Shown: one piece after another, positions 38,662 to 46,738 of the stretch | How positions within the stretch are numbered: position 1 is the first letter of the stretch | Layout: each line of letters begins with the position of its first letter | Assembly: GCA_016713405.1 (NCBI GenBank) | Contig: JADJPF010000006.1 | Coordinates: 124,001 to 188,000, forward strand | From: Blastocatellia bacterium | GTDB taxonomy: Bacteria > Acidobacteriota > Blastocatellia > Chloracidobacteriales > JADJPF01 | Direction: 5' to 3' | DNA: 64,000 nt | Program-made: the position numbers and the translations under genes | The notes under the pieces: generated by a model | Database searches by the model: none | Told to the model about the DNA's origin: nothing | What the model saw: the letters and a program-made list of their open reading frames with translations, nothing else

Positions 38662-40057
38662 ATGTTTAAGTTAATAAGTTCAATTTTTTTCTTATTATTA
38701 TCAGCCTCTTTATTTTCTGTTTTTGCTGTTCCTACTATGAGAGTAGATTACTATCATACAGGTAATATAAAAGAAGAATTATTTAGTTTAGATCGTGTAG
38801 TAATTGAGCCTTTGCCCTGGCCTGGTAATCCACAAAAACCTATTGATGATACTAATTTAGGAAAATATTTTTTTGAAGTTATTGACCGTAACACTAATAA
38901 AGTTATTTATTCACGTGGCTTTGCTTCAATTTATGGAGAATGGGAAACAACTGACGAAGCTAAAAGTATAAATCGCACTTTTCATGAATCTTTGCGCTTT
39001 CCTGCTCCTTCAAATTCAGTTCAAGTAGTACTAAAAAAAACGTGACAGTAACAATGCTTTTCAACAAATTTGGTCTTTACTTATTGAGCCTAAAGATATT
39101 TTTATTGATCGAGCTAAAGTTAATCCTCCAGCAACACTTATAGAAATTCTGAAAAATGGTAATCCTGAAAATAAAGTAGATTTGCTTATTTTGGGCGACG
39201 GCTACACCTCTAACGAACAAGCCAAGTTTGAGCGTGATGCCCGTCGTATGACAGAAATTCTTTTTGCTACCCCACCTTTTAAGGAGCGTAAACAAGATTT
39301 TAATGTTTGGGGACTTTGCCCAGCGTCATCAGAAACAGGAATTTCTCGCCCTTCAACAGGTCTTTACCGTTCTTCTCCGCTTGGTTGTAGCTATGATGCT
39401 TTTGGCTCAGAACGCTATATTTTAACCTATGATAACCGTGCGTTTCGTACTATTGCTTCATTTGCACCTTATGATTTTGTTGAGATTTTAGTTAACAACC
39501 GTACTTATGGCGGCGGCGGAATTTTTAATCTTTATGGAACGGTTTCAGCCGATAGCACTTGGGCCCCTTATATTTTTGTTCATGAATTTGGACATCATTT
39601 TGCAGGTTTAGCCGATGAATATTATACATCTTCTGTTGCTTACAGTTCACCTACAGCTAAGCTTGAACCCTGGGAACCAAACGTAACAGCACTATTAGAT
39701 CCTGATAATCTAAAATGGAAACACCTTATTGATAAAACTACTCCACTGCCTACACCTTGGGAAAAAGAAGCTTATGAAAAATACTCTATAGAGTATCAAA
39801 AAAAACGTAGTCGTATACGACAAGAAAACCGTCCTGAAGAGGAAATGGAAGCATTATTTCAAGAAAATAAAGAAAATGACTTGAAAACTTTATCCAAAGA
39901 AAAGTATTTTAGTAAGGTTGGAGCTTTTGAAGGCGCAATGTATGAGGCTAAAGGTTACTATCGCCCAGAAGTTGATTGTATTATGTTTACCCGTAGTGAG
40001 GCTTTTTGCACAGTCTGTAAAATTGCTATTGAAAGAGTAATTGATCTTTACAAATAA
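38662..40057 (+). CDS. exported M64-family (IgA peptidase type) zinc metallopeptidase (one frameshift)
   Basis: About 464 residues. A signal peptide (about 1-20) is followed by an M64 N-terminal domain (MRVDYYHTGN, FSLDRVVIEPLPWPG). The catalytic domain has LLILGDGYTSNEQAKFERDA, PFKERKQDFNVWGL, and the zinc site HEFGHHFAGLADEYY (about residue 300), matching the family HEFGHxFxGLxDEY. The C-terminal part has paired Cys (DCIMF, AFCTVCKIAIER). The frame shifts at a run of eight A (39033-39040) that is one base too long; removing one joins VQVVLKK to RDSNNAFQQIWSLL. TAGGAG precedes the ATG. The enzyme would cleave extracellular proteins; the target is unknown. Confidence 0.88.
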
Positions 40058-40094
40058 TTAAGAACAACAATTTTTTCTTAATTATTTACTTCTT

Positions 40095-40162
40095 TGCCAC
40101 GTCAGTGGCACTTGCTAATAGCCCAGTCATAAATGACTGGGCTTTATGACTGGGCTATTTTT
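40095..40162 (+). terminator. composite hairpin terminator with alternative pairings
   Basis: TGCCAC-gtca-GTGGCA (40095-40110) is followed by AATAGCCCAGTCAT (40117-40130). This 14-mer can pair with ATGACTGGGCTATT (40146-40159) or, over 11 bases, with an extra copy of ATGACTGGGCT at 40133-40143. A T run ends the element. It lies after the M64 gene. Confidence 0.65.
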
Positions 40163-40294
40163 AATGTTCGGTTTTGGGAATAAGATGTTTCAAAACTATA
40201 ACAATTTTTACTTGTCAAAGATTTTTATCTCCAATTATTTCAATAGCTTACTAATATGGCTTAATACTTGCTTGAAAGCTTTTAGGAGGTTTTT

Positions 40295-40774
40295 ATGAGC
40301 ATAGCTGTTAAAAATCAAACGCTTCCAACACGTTGCGAAATTTGTCATCAATCAGATTATTTTGATCCAAATCATAATTATTGCCAACGTTGTAGCGAGA
40401 TGGAAAAAAAAGCTCTTAATTTTACTCCTATTAACCTTACTCAAGAAAATAGCAGTAGTTTATCCTTATTACTTTGCCGAATAGGGTTTCATAAATGGTA
40501 TAACTCCCGTTGGGAGCGTTGTTGCCTACGTTGTCATACAATACAACACGTTTGGCGAATTATTGACCGTTCTATTGAATGGCGAACAACAAACGAACTA
40601 TCTAACCAATACACAGAAGAAGAGCTTTTTAAGGCTTTAGAAACTACACCTCTACCCCTAAAAAAATGGCAATGCTGGCATTGTAATCAAGCTGTTATTA
40701 GAATTCATCCGCCTGGAATTTTTGAGTCTTGTCTTTATTGTGGAACATCCAATTATGTTTTAAGAGAAAAATAA
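40295..40774 (+). CDS. small protein with several zinc knuckles
   Basis: A 159-residue soluble protein with a strong TAGGAGG site. Four Cys pairs are visible: TRCEICHQSDYF and CQRCSEM (residues about 13-35), RCCLRCHT (about 86), and WQCWHC with SCLYCGTS (about 130-150), so it may bind two or three zinc ions. The first knuckle is nearly identical to that of the membrane protein at 28641, suggesting a shared lineage-specific module. No enzyme motif is visible. Function unknown; a binding or adaptor role is inference. Confidence 0.65.
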   Translation: MSIAVKNQTLPTRCEICHQSDYFDPNHNYCQRCSEMEKKALNFTPINLTQENSSSLSLLLCRIGFHKWYNSRWERCCLRCHTIQHVWRIIDRSIEWRTTNELSNQYTEEELFKALETTPLPLKKWQCWHCNQAVIRIHPPGIFESCLYCGTSNYVLREK

Positions 40775-40850
40775 CCAAACTAATCTCCTATAAATAAACT
40801 GCTATAATCAAAAATACTTTATCAATTATTAAGATTTAAGGTTATAGAGT

Positions 40851-41171
40851 TTAATTAATAGGCCAAACTGTTGTCTTATCCAAGACTTGCAACCCTATTC
40901 TTGCCATATCACAATCATAGTCCCATTCCCAATCTGCTACTTCAGCACAAGCAATAGTGTCATTATCTCTAACAATTTTTACTTGAGTTCCAACAGGTAA
41001 AGGAAAATAAGTTAATATCGCCACGCCTTCATCACTAATATCTTTAGTAAGTGCTAAAATGCTTTCATTCTCTTCATCATCTATAACTTGCAAGCGAATA
41101 AATTGTTGGGCTGCAAAACGGGGTTTTTGTCGGTGTTCACAATTATTTATAGGTTTTGCCATTGTAACCAT
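40851..41171 (-). CDS. PilZ-domain c-di-GMP-binding protein
   Basis: A 106-residue single-domain protein. GGAGG stands five bases before ATG 41171. Both c-di-GMP signature motifs of PilZ are present: RxxxR in HRQKPRF (about residue 13) and DxSxxG in KDISDEGVAIL (about 45), followed by the expected beta strands (GTQVKIVRD, ARIGLQVLD). It would bind c-di-GMP and relay the signal to a partner protein. The PAS-PAS-GGDEF diguanylate cyclase gene is divergently placed 390 bases away. Confidence 0.85.
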   Translation of the reverse strand: MVTMAKPINNCEHRQKPRFAAQQFIRLQVIDDEENESILALTKDISDEGVAILTYFPLPVGTQVKIVRDNDTIACAEVADWEWDYDCDMARIGLQVLDKTTVWPIN

Positions 41172-41563
41172 AACTGCCTCCTAAATTTTTAATGTTTGAT
41201 TTTCTAACTGCTTTGCTTATTCTTTTTGCATATTCTGTTCCAAAAAGATTTATTAAAATAATATTTTTTATAAGCCTTTTATTTACTTTGGATTAGAAAT
41301 TAAAGCAAAGTTTTTATGCTAATTCTTGAGGATTTCTACACATAAAATTTAATAAGCAAAGATTGAAGAGAGAAATTTTTCTCATTAAGCAATTTCTGTT
41401 TATTAATTATTAAAAAGATTTTAGGTCTGGTAATTTATTGAAAAATCAATATGATATTGTTATATTTAGGTTATATTTATAAAAATAAACCCTTGCCTGC
41501 ATTTATAAACAAAAATGGTCTAAGCCTTGCCTTAAAGATATAAAACTTAAAGGAGAGAGCAAT
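41172..41563. other. AT-rich divergent intergenic region, nothing identified
   Basis: These 390 bases separate the PilZ and GGDEF genes. I see no gene, clear terminator or convincing promoter pair, only A/T tracts. They must hold both divergent promoters. Confidence 0.3.
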
Positions 41564-42878
41564 ATGAAAGAAATCCTACGTAAATCTGCATTTTTTCCTA
41601 GACCAACAATTATTACTCCAGAAGAAGATACAAATCACTACCTTAGACTAGCATCTATTTTTGATGCTACTACAGATCTAGTAGCAACTTTTGACCTTAA
41701 TGGGAAAATAACTCACCTTAACCGCGCAGGACAAAAATTACTAGGAATTAATCCAATTAATGAAAATTCTCCTTTTCCTCTAATAAATATTTATCCAGAA
41801 CAACAACGGAATTTAATTTTACTAGAAGCTATACCTATGGCAATGAGTGAAGGCGTTTGGAGTGGAGAAACTACTATCATTTCTTATCATACTCAAATAG
41901 AAGTAGCTGTCTCACAAGTAATTATTGCTCATAAAGATAAGGAAGAAAAAATAGAATTTTTTTCTACTATTGTTCGGGATATTTCTGACATAAAACAGGC
42001 AGAGAAAACACTAGAGATATTTGCTAAAGTTTTTCAATGTACACAAGAAGCTATTTTAATTTCAGATTCTAATAATATTATTCAAAAAATAAATCCAGCA
42101 TTTACAACCATTACTGGCTACACAGAAGAAGAAGTAGTAGGAAAAAATCCTCGTTTTCTACAATCTGGCCGTCATGATACTTCTTTTTATAATAATCTTT
42201 GGCAATCAATTAATGTTAAAGGAGAATGGCAAGGAGAAATCTGGAACCGTAGAAAAAATGGTGAAATCTACCCAGAATGGCTAACCATTAGCACAATTAA
42301 AGATGAAAAAGGACGTGTTACTAATTATGTAGCTATTTTTTCAGATATCACAACTGTTAAGTTAGCAGAACGTCATTTAATTTATATGGCTCATCATGAT
42401 GCACTAACTGGATTACCTAATAGAATTTTACTTAAAGACCGGCTTAAACAAGCTTTACTAAAAGGAAACCGTAATGAATCTTTAGTTGCAGTAGTTTTTA
42501 TTGATTTAGATCGCTTTAAGCCTGTAAACGATTTATGGGCATAAAATAGGAGATTTACTTCTTCAAGCTGTAGCAGAACGTCTTAAAGGTTGTGTACGTG
42601 AGGAAGATACTGTAGCCAGAATAGGTGGAGATGAATTTATTATAATTTTAGAGGATATTTTCTCTTTAGAAGATGCAGCTAAAGTGGCCCAAAAAGTCGT
42701 TAACACTTTATCAACAGCTTTTGCAATTGAAGGAAAAAAGCTATTAATTGGTGCAAGTATTGGAATTAGTATTTTTCCTTTTCATGGACATGACCCAGAA
42801 ATATTAATTAAAAATGCAGATAAGGCAATGTATGAAATTAAGGAAGCTGGAAAGAATGGTTTTGGCTTTTATAAGTAA
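41564..42878 (+). CDS. PAS-PAS-GGDEF diguanylate cyclase (one frameshift)
   Basis: About 438 residues. An AAGGAGAG site precedes the ATG. PAS 1 spans about 25-135 (LVATFDLNGKITHLNRAGQ). PAS 2 with its PAC end spans about 150-265 (AILISDSNNIIQKINPAFTT, TGYTEEEVVGKNPRFLQSGR). The GGDEF domain begins about 275 (HHDALTGLPNRILLKDRL). At 42537-42539 a G run is probably two bases short: NDLW-(G)-HKIGD is restored by adding two bases. The active-site GGDEF is intact (ARIGGDEFIII) with an RxxD inhibitory site (REED) five residues before it, so an active, product-regulated c-di-GMP synthase is expected. No EAL domain or membrane segment is visible; signals enter through PAS. Confidence 0.88.
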
Positions 42879-42880
42879 AT

Positions 42881-43504
42881 TTATAATTCTTTAGGAGCAA
42901 CAAAAGTCATATCAAAAGGCTTACCAGCAATACTAAAACTTGGTCGTCCCAAAGCTTGATAAGGAAAGCGTTGTGACCATTCGTTTATCTCCCTACCAGC
43001 ACGCCCTAAATTAGTTTTAATACTGCCTAAAGTAAAAAGCCATCGCTCATCTAAATGTCTAAAACTAGGTACAGGTAGCCCAATTGCTGGAAATCGACTC
43101 TTTTCTTGATCAACGCTTATACTAGCAATTACACCTAATTCATCGCTAACTTGAACTATATTTCTATTCCAAGAAAAGTTAGCCATCTCTTTATTAAGTC
43201 CCCAAATTTTACGCCCACCCCACATAGAAGAAATATCATCAACCCAAATATGATGAACATATAAACCTATTCGCCAACCATAACGAGCTACTGAGCCTAT
43301 AATCATTTCATCATAAGTAAGAGTGCCATATAAATAACGAATAATTGCTACAACTAGGTAATGAGGATTAATCAATGGTTTAAGAGGAATAGGAACATTA
43401 GCTGCACCAGGCGACTTAAACATACCTACCCAGGACTCTCCCCCTAGTTGCCAAGGAGGTCGTGGATAAGGAATTTCTGCTAATGAGCCTGTTTGATTTA
43501 TCAT
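42881..43504 (-). CDS. acetoacetate decarboxylase-family protein
   Basis: A 207-residue protein resembling the acetoacetate decarboxylase (ADC) fold: PYPRPPWQLGGESWVGMF at the start, SVARYGWRIGLYVHHIWVDD, and the family signature GGRKIWGLNKEMANF, where ADC has the REIWGxPK pattern. Classical ADC has a catalytic Lys assisted by a neighbouring Lys; here a Lys follows WGLN, but I cannot confirm the pair by eye. ADC-like proteins also include non-decarboxylating hydratases or aldolases, so activity is open. It converges with the GGDEF gene, the two stops being two bases apart. Confidence 0.7.
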   Translation of the reverse strand: MINQTGSLAEIPYPRPPWQLGGESWVGMFKSPGAANVPIPLKPLINPHYLVVAIIRYLYGTLTYDEMIIGSVARYGWRIGLYVHHIWVDDISSMWGGRKIWGLNKEMANFSWNRNIVQVSDELGVIASISVDQEKSRFPAIGLPVPSFRHLDERWLFTLGSIKTNLGRAGREINEWSQRFPYQALGRPSFSIAGKPFDMTFVAPKEL

Positions 43505-43532
43505 AATTTATTGAAAATAACGTATTTAGTTT

Positions 43533-44059
43533 TTATAAACAACCTTTTGATTGTGCAATATCTGCTATTTTTCTAGCTTGAAGATTTTGTTCTTTATTTG
43601 GTCGCACTTTATCTACGATACAAATACTGCTACTAGTAATTTTTGCTACTGTTAAAAACGATGTGGATTTATTATACTCTTCTGGGTTTTCGATCAGGTC
43701 AAAGCGCACTATTAACGCTACAGGAATTATTTGATTACCTTGTTTTTTTTACTCGCCACTCTGCTTTTTTGACCAATATTGCTAAAACCTGCACCCATAA
43801 CTTCTTGCATTTTTAATTCATACTCTTTGCCTTTTGGATCTACAACATTAATTGTAACCCTCAAATCTCCTTCAATAACTCTAAGTTTATAACCTGCCAC
43901 ACCTGGACAAATCTGCTCAGAATATGATGACTCTTCATCAAATTTTATAGTCTTACATTTATCAGATGCAGTATCAGTGTAAATGCTATCAATTGGTTCT
44001 TGTCCAACAATTGGAAGAAACAAAGTTAGTGTAAGGATTAAAGAAAATATAAATTTCAT
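43533..44059 (-). CDS. small exported protein of unknown function (one frameshift)
   Basis: About 175 residues. A signal peptide (about 1-19, cleavage after VG) is supported by AGAAGG before the ATG. The frame seems to stop at 43727, but a run of eight T (43743-43750; A on the coding strand) is one base short. With one more base the protein continues GNQIIPVALIVRFDLIENPE and ends AQSKGCL at TAA 43533. Cys pairs at about 32, 49 and the C-terminus may form disulfides. The first half (YKLRVIEGDLRVTINVVDPK) is beta-rich. I recognise no family. It lies 12 bases after the metallo-hydrolase gene on the same strand and may be co-transcribed. Confidence 0.65.
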
Positions 44060-44071
44060 AAAACCTTCTAT

Positions 44072-45079
44072 TTATTCAGACTTAGATCTTGATGAAGTAC
44101 GACCGGCCCAAAGATCGCCAGTAGCTTTATGATCTGTTTTTACTTGATAATTTTTACCATCAGAAATCACAGTAATTTCACCTTGAAGGTCAGTTCTATA
44201 AACTTTAACTTTAGCTTTTTTAAATTTTTCTAATGTGGGTGGTGAGGGATGACCATAATTATTATCTTCACCACAAGAAATAAGCGCGACTTCTGGAGAG
44301 ACTTTTTCTAAAAATTCATCGCTTGAAGCATATTGTGAACCATGATGAGCGACTTTTAGAACTTGGGCTTTTAGGTCAAAATCCTTTTCTAGCAATCTTT
44401 CTTCTGTTTCATCTTCGCTATCACCAGTAAAAATCATACGGAAATCCCCGTAAGTGAGCAACATAATTACAGAATTAGCATTTTCAACACTACCGCTTAC
44501 TTTTTCTAAAAGTGGTTTGGATGGGCCTAGGATTTTTATTTTAATGCCTGAATCTAACTCAAAATTTTGTCCAGCACGAGCAACCGTTAATTTACCAACT
44601 TCTTCTTTTACTGTAGTAAGTAATTTTTCATAAGTCGCTGTAGGATGTTCTTGTCCACTATCAAGAAAAGCTTTTACAGGAACAGCTTTTAACACTTTAG
44701 GCATTCCTCCAATATGGTCAGCATGTGGATGAGTTGCAACCATTAAGTCAATTTGTGAAATACCATATTTTTCTAGTGTTTCAATAACTTTATCGCCTGC
44801 TTTGACTAGTCCTGCATCAACAAGTATAGCCTTTTTTTCTGGAGTAACAATTAATATGCTGTCACCTTGACCAATATCTAGCATATGAACTTTTAGCTGT
44901 TTATCGCCTAAAGTATTTTTACCTGTATCATCATTTTTTGGTTTATCGGTTTTATCTTTAGTTGGCTTGTCTATTGGTTCTATCTTACAAGCAGTAAAGA
45001 ATTGTGTAGTTAATAGTAGGACTAATGAAAACAGTATTACAAAGATACGAGAGGACAATCTATCTTTCTTTATTATCAT
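44072..45079 (-). CDS. ComEC/Rec2-like metallo-beta-lactamase-fold lipoprotein
   Basis: A 335-residue protein. The N-terminus has a hydrophobic stretch ending QFFTAC, a probable lipobox with Cys at about 31, followed by a Lys/Asp/Thr-rich linker. Residues about 60-310 are the metallo-hydrolase domain found at the C-terminus of ComEC: HMLDIGQGDSILIVTP, ILVDAGL, the metal-binding THPHADHIGG, IFTGDSEDETEERLL and KVAHHGSQYASSDEF. Stand-alone members are thought to be secreted nucleases or phosphodiesterases; the channel part of ComEC is absent, so DNA uptake cannot be inferred. No strong ribosome site is seen. Confidence 0.8.
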   Translation of the reverse strand: MIIKKDRLSSRIFVILFSLVLLLTTQFFTACKIEPIDKPTKDKTDKPKNDDTGKNTLGDKQLKVHMLDIGQGDSILIVTPEKKAILVDAGLVKAGDKVIETLEKYGISQIDLMVATHPHADHIGGMPKVLKAVPVKAFLDSGQEHPTATYEKLLTTVKEEVGKLTVARAGQNFELDSGIKIKILGPSKPLLEKVSGSVENANSVIMLLTYGDFRMIFTGDSEDETEERLLEKDFDLKAQVLKVAHHGSQYASSDEFLEKVSPEVALISCGEDNNYGHPSPPTLEKFKKAKVKVYRTDLQGEITVISDGKNYQVKTDHKATGDLWAGRTSSRSKSE

Positions 45080-45183
45080 AAAGTTACACCATATTTTAGC
45101 CCAGTCCTTTAGGGTTGGACTATTATCAGTAGCCCTTAACAGGGCTAAAAAATTTTACTGTATTTACTCCAGAACTATCTTAA

Positions 45184-46614
45184 TTACTTACTAACTGCTA
45201 ATACATTTTTATTAATGTCAACAACTGAGCAAATTTGTTTACTAGACGCTGTAACTTCTATTGGGTATTTATTTGTATAACAAGCAGTGCAAAATACTGG
45301 TTTTGCTGTTTCTTCTCCACAAGCAGCCAACAAGCCTTCAATACTTAAATATCCAAGGCTATCTGCTCCAATAAACTGGCAAATTTCCTTAACACTTTGA
45401 TGTGCCGCAATTAACTCTTCTCGGCTAGGAGTATCAACGCCATAGTAACAAGGTGCAATGGTTGGAGGGCAACTAATACGCATATGAACTTCTTTTGCGC
45501 CAACTTGACGTAGCATTGCAACAATTTTTTGGCTAGTTGTTCCTCGTACAATAGAATCATCAATTAAAACTACTCGTCGTCCTTCTATTAAATCTCGCAC
45601 AGGATTAAGTTTAACTCTTACTCCAAAATTTCTAATAGATTGTTGAGGCTGTATAAAAGTACGTCCAATATAATGATTACGTACTAGCCCAAATCTAAAA
45701 GAAATCCCTGCTTGAGCAGCAAAACCAATTGCTGCTGCTGTACCTGAATCAGGGATTGGAACAACAATATCTGCTGTTACAGGATGTTCTATAGCTAGTT
45801 GACGACCCATTTTATGACGGCTTTTATTAACACTTTGACCAAAAACTATGCTATCTGGACGGGAAAAATAAACATGCTCAAAAATACACATTGCCGAAGG
45901 TTTTTGAGGAAAAGGAAAAAAACTATTTAGTCCATTTTCATTAATTACAACTATTTCCCCTGGTGCTATATCTCTAATGTGTTCTGCTCCAATTAAGTCA
46001 AAAGCACAGGTTTCTGAAGCAATCACATAACTACTAGCTAATTTGCCTAATGATAACGGTCTAAAACCTCTTGGATCACGAATAGCTATTAAGCTATCTG
46101 TAGTAAGAAATAGCATTGAATAAGCACCTTCAATAGTTGAAAAAGTATCAACTATTGCTTCATAAAGGTTGCTTGAACGTGAACGAGCAATTCCATGTAA
46201 AACTACTTCTGTATCACTAGTTGAAGAAAATATTGCTCCTTGTGCTTCTAATTCTTCTCTTAAACTATTGGCAAAAGGTAAGTTACCATTATGACAAACG
46301 GCTAATTGACCACGATGATAATTAATTAGTAGGGGTTGTGCTTCACGAATTGAAACTTCACCTGCTGTTGAGTAGCGAACATGTCCAATACTAGCTTGAC
46401 CAGGTAAATGACTCATTTGAGTCTCTTTAAATACCTCATTGACATACCCCATGCCTTTTTCAGCACGTAGTAAATTACCATCTGAAGCAACAATACCAGC
46501 GGATTCTTGACCACGATGTTGGAGAGCATAAAGCCCTAAGTAGGTCAAATGAGCAGCATCTGGATGATTCCAGATACCAAAAACACCACATTCTTCATGA
46601 AGTTTGTCTAACAT
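45184..46614 (-). CDS. purF: amidophosphoribosyltransferase (first step of purine biosynthesis)
   Basis: A 476-residue PurF. The glutaminase N-terminus is MLDKLHEECGVFGIW; removal of an eight-residue leader would expose the catalytic Cys, as in Bacillus-type enzymes. Glutaminase motifs YALQHRGQESAGIV and VCHNGNLPFANSLREEL follow. The PRPP-binding loop VVLIDDSIVRGTTS lies at about 350. Cys residues for a [4Fe-4S] cluster are seen in FCTACYTNKYPIE near the end. An in-frame TTG at 46653 has a better AAAGGT site and would lengthen the leader, so the start is uncertain. It makes 5-phosphoribosylamine from PRPP and glutamine. No other pur gene is beside it. Confidence 0.95.
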   Translation of the reverse strand: MLDKLHEECGVFGIWNHPDAAHLTYLGLYALQHRGQESAGIVASDGNLLRAEKGMGYVNEVFKETQMSHLPGQASIGHVRYSTAGEVSIREAQPLLINYHRGQLAVCHNGNLPFANSLREELEAQGAIFSSTSDTEVVLHGIARSRSSNLYEAIVDTFSTIEGAYSMLFLTTDSLIAIRDPRGFRPLSLGKLASSYVIASETCAFDLIGAEHIRDIAPGEIVVINENGLNSFFPFPQKPSAMCIFEHVYFSRPDSIVFGQSVNKSRHKMGRQLAIEHPVTADIVVPIPDSGTAAAIGFAAQAGISFRFGLVRNHYIGRTFIQPQQSIRNFGVRVKLNPVRDLIEGRRVVLIDDSIVRGTTSQKIVAMLRQVGAKEVHMRISCPPTIAPCYYGVDTPSREELIAAHQSVKEICQFIGADSLGYLSIEGLLAACGEETAKPVFCTACYTNKYPIEVTASSKQICSVVDINKNVLAVSK

Positions 46615-46738
46615 GTTAGTATCTTGCTTGATTTTACTCTTTGATTCAAGCAAACTTTACCTTTCATATAGTAAAGCAAATTATTGCTATTTACCTGATT
46701 ATTATAAAGATATATTTTTTTATTGGAGTATTAATATA

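Noticed and set aside
45095..45160. Inverted repeats AGTCC...GGACT and TAGCCCT...AGGGCTA between the ComEC-like and purF genes
   Set aside because: They resemble a hairpin terminator after purF, but the runs of A and T do not give a convincing tail on the reverse strand, so I did not list it as a feature.
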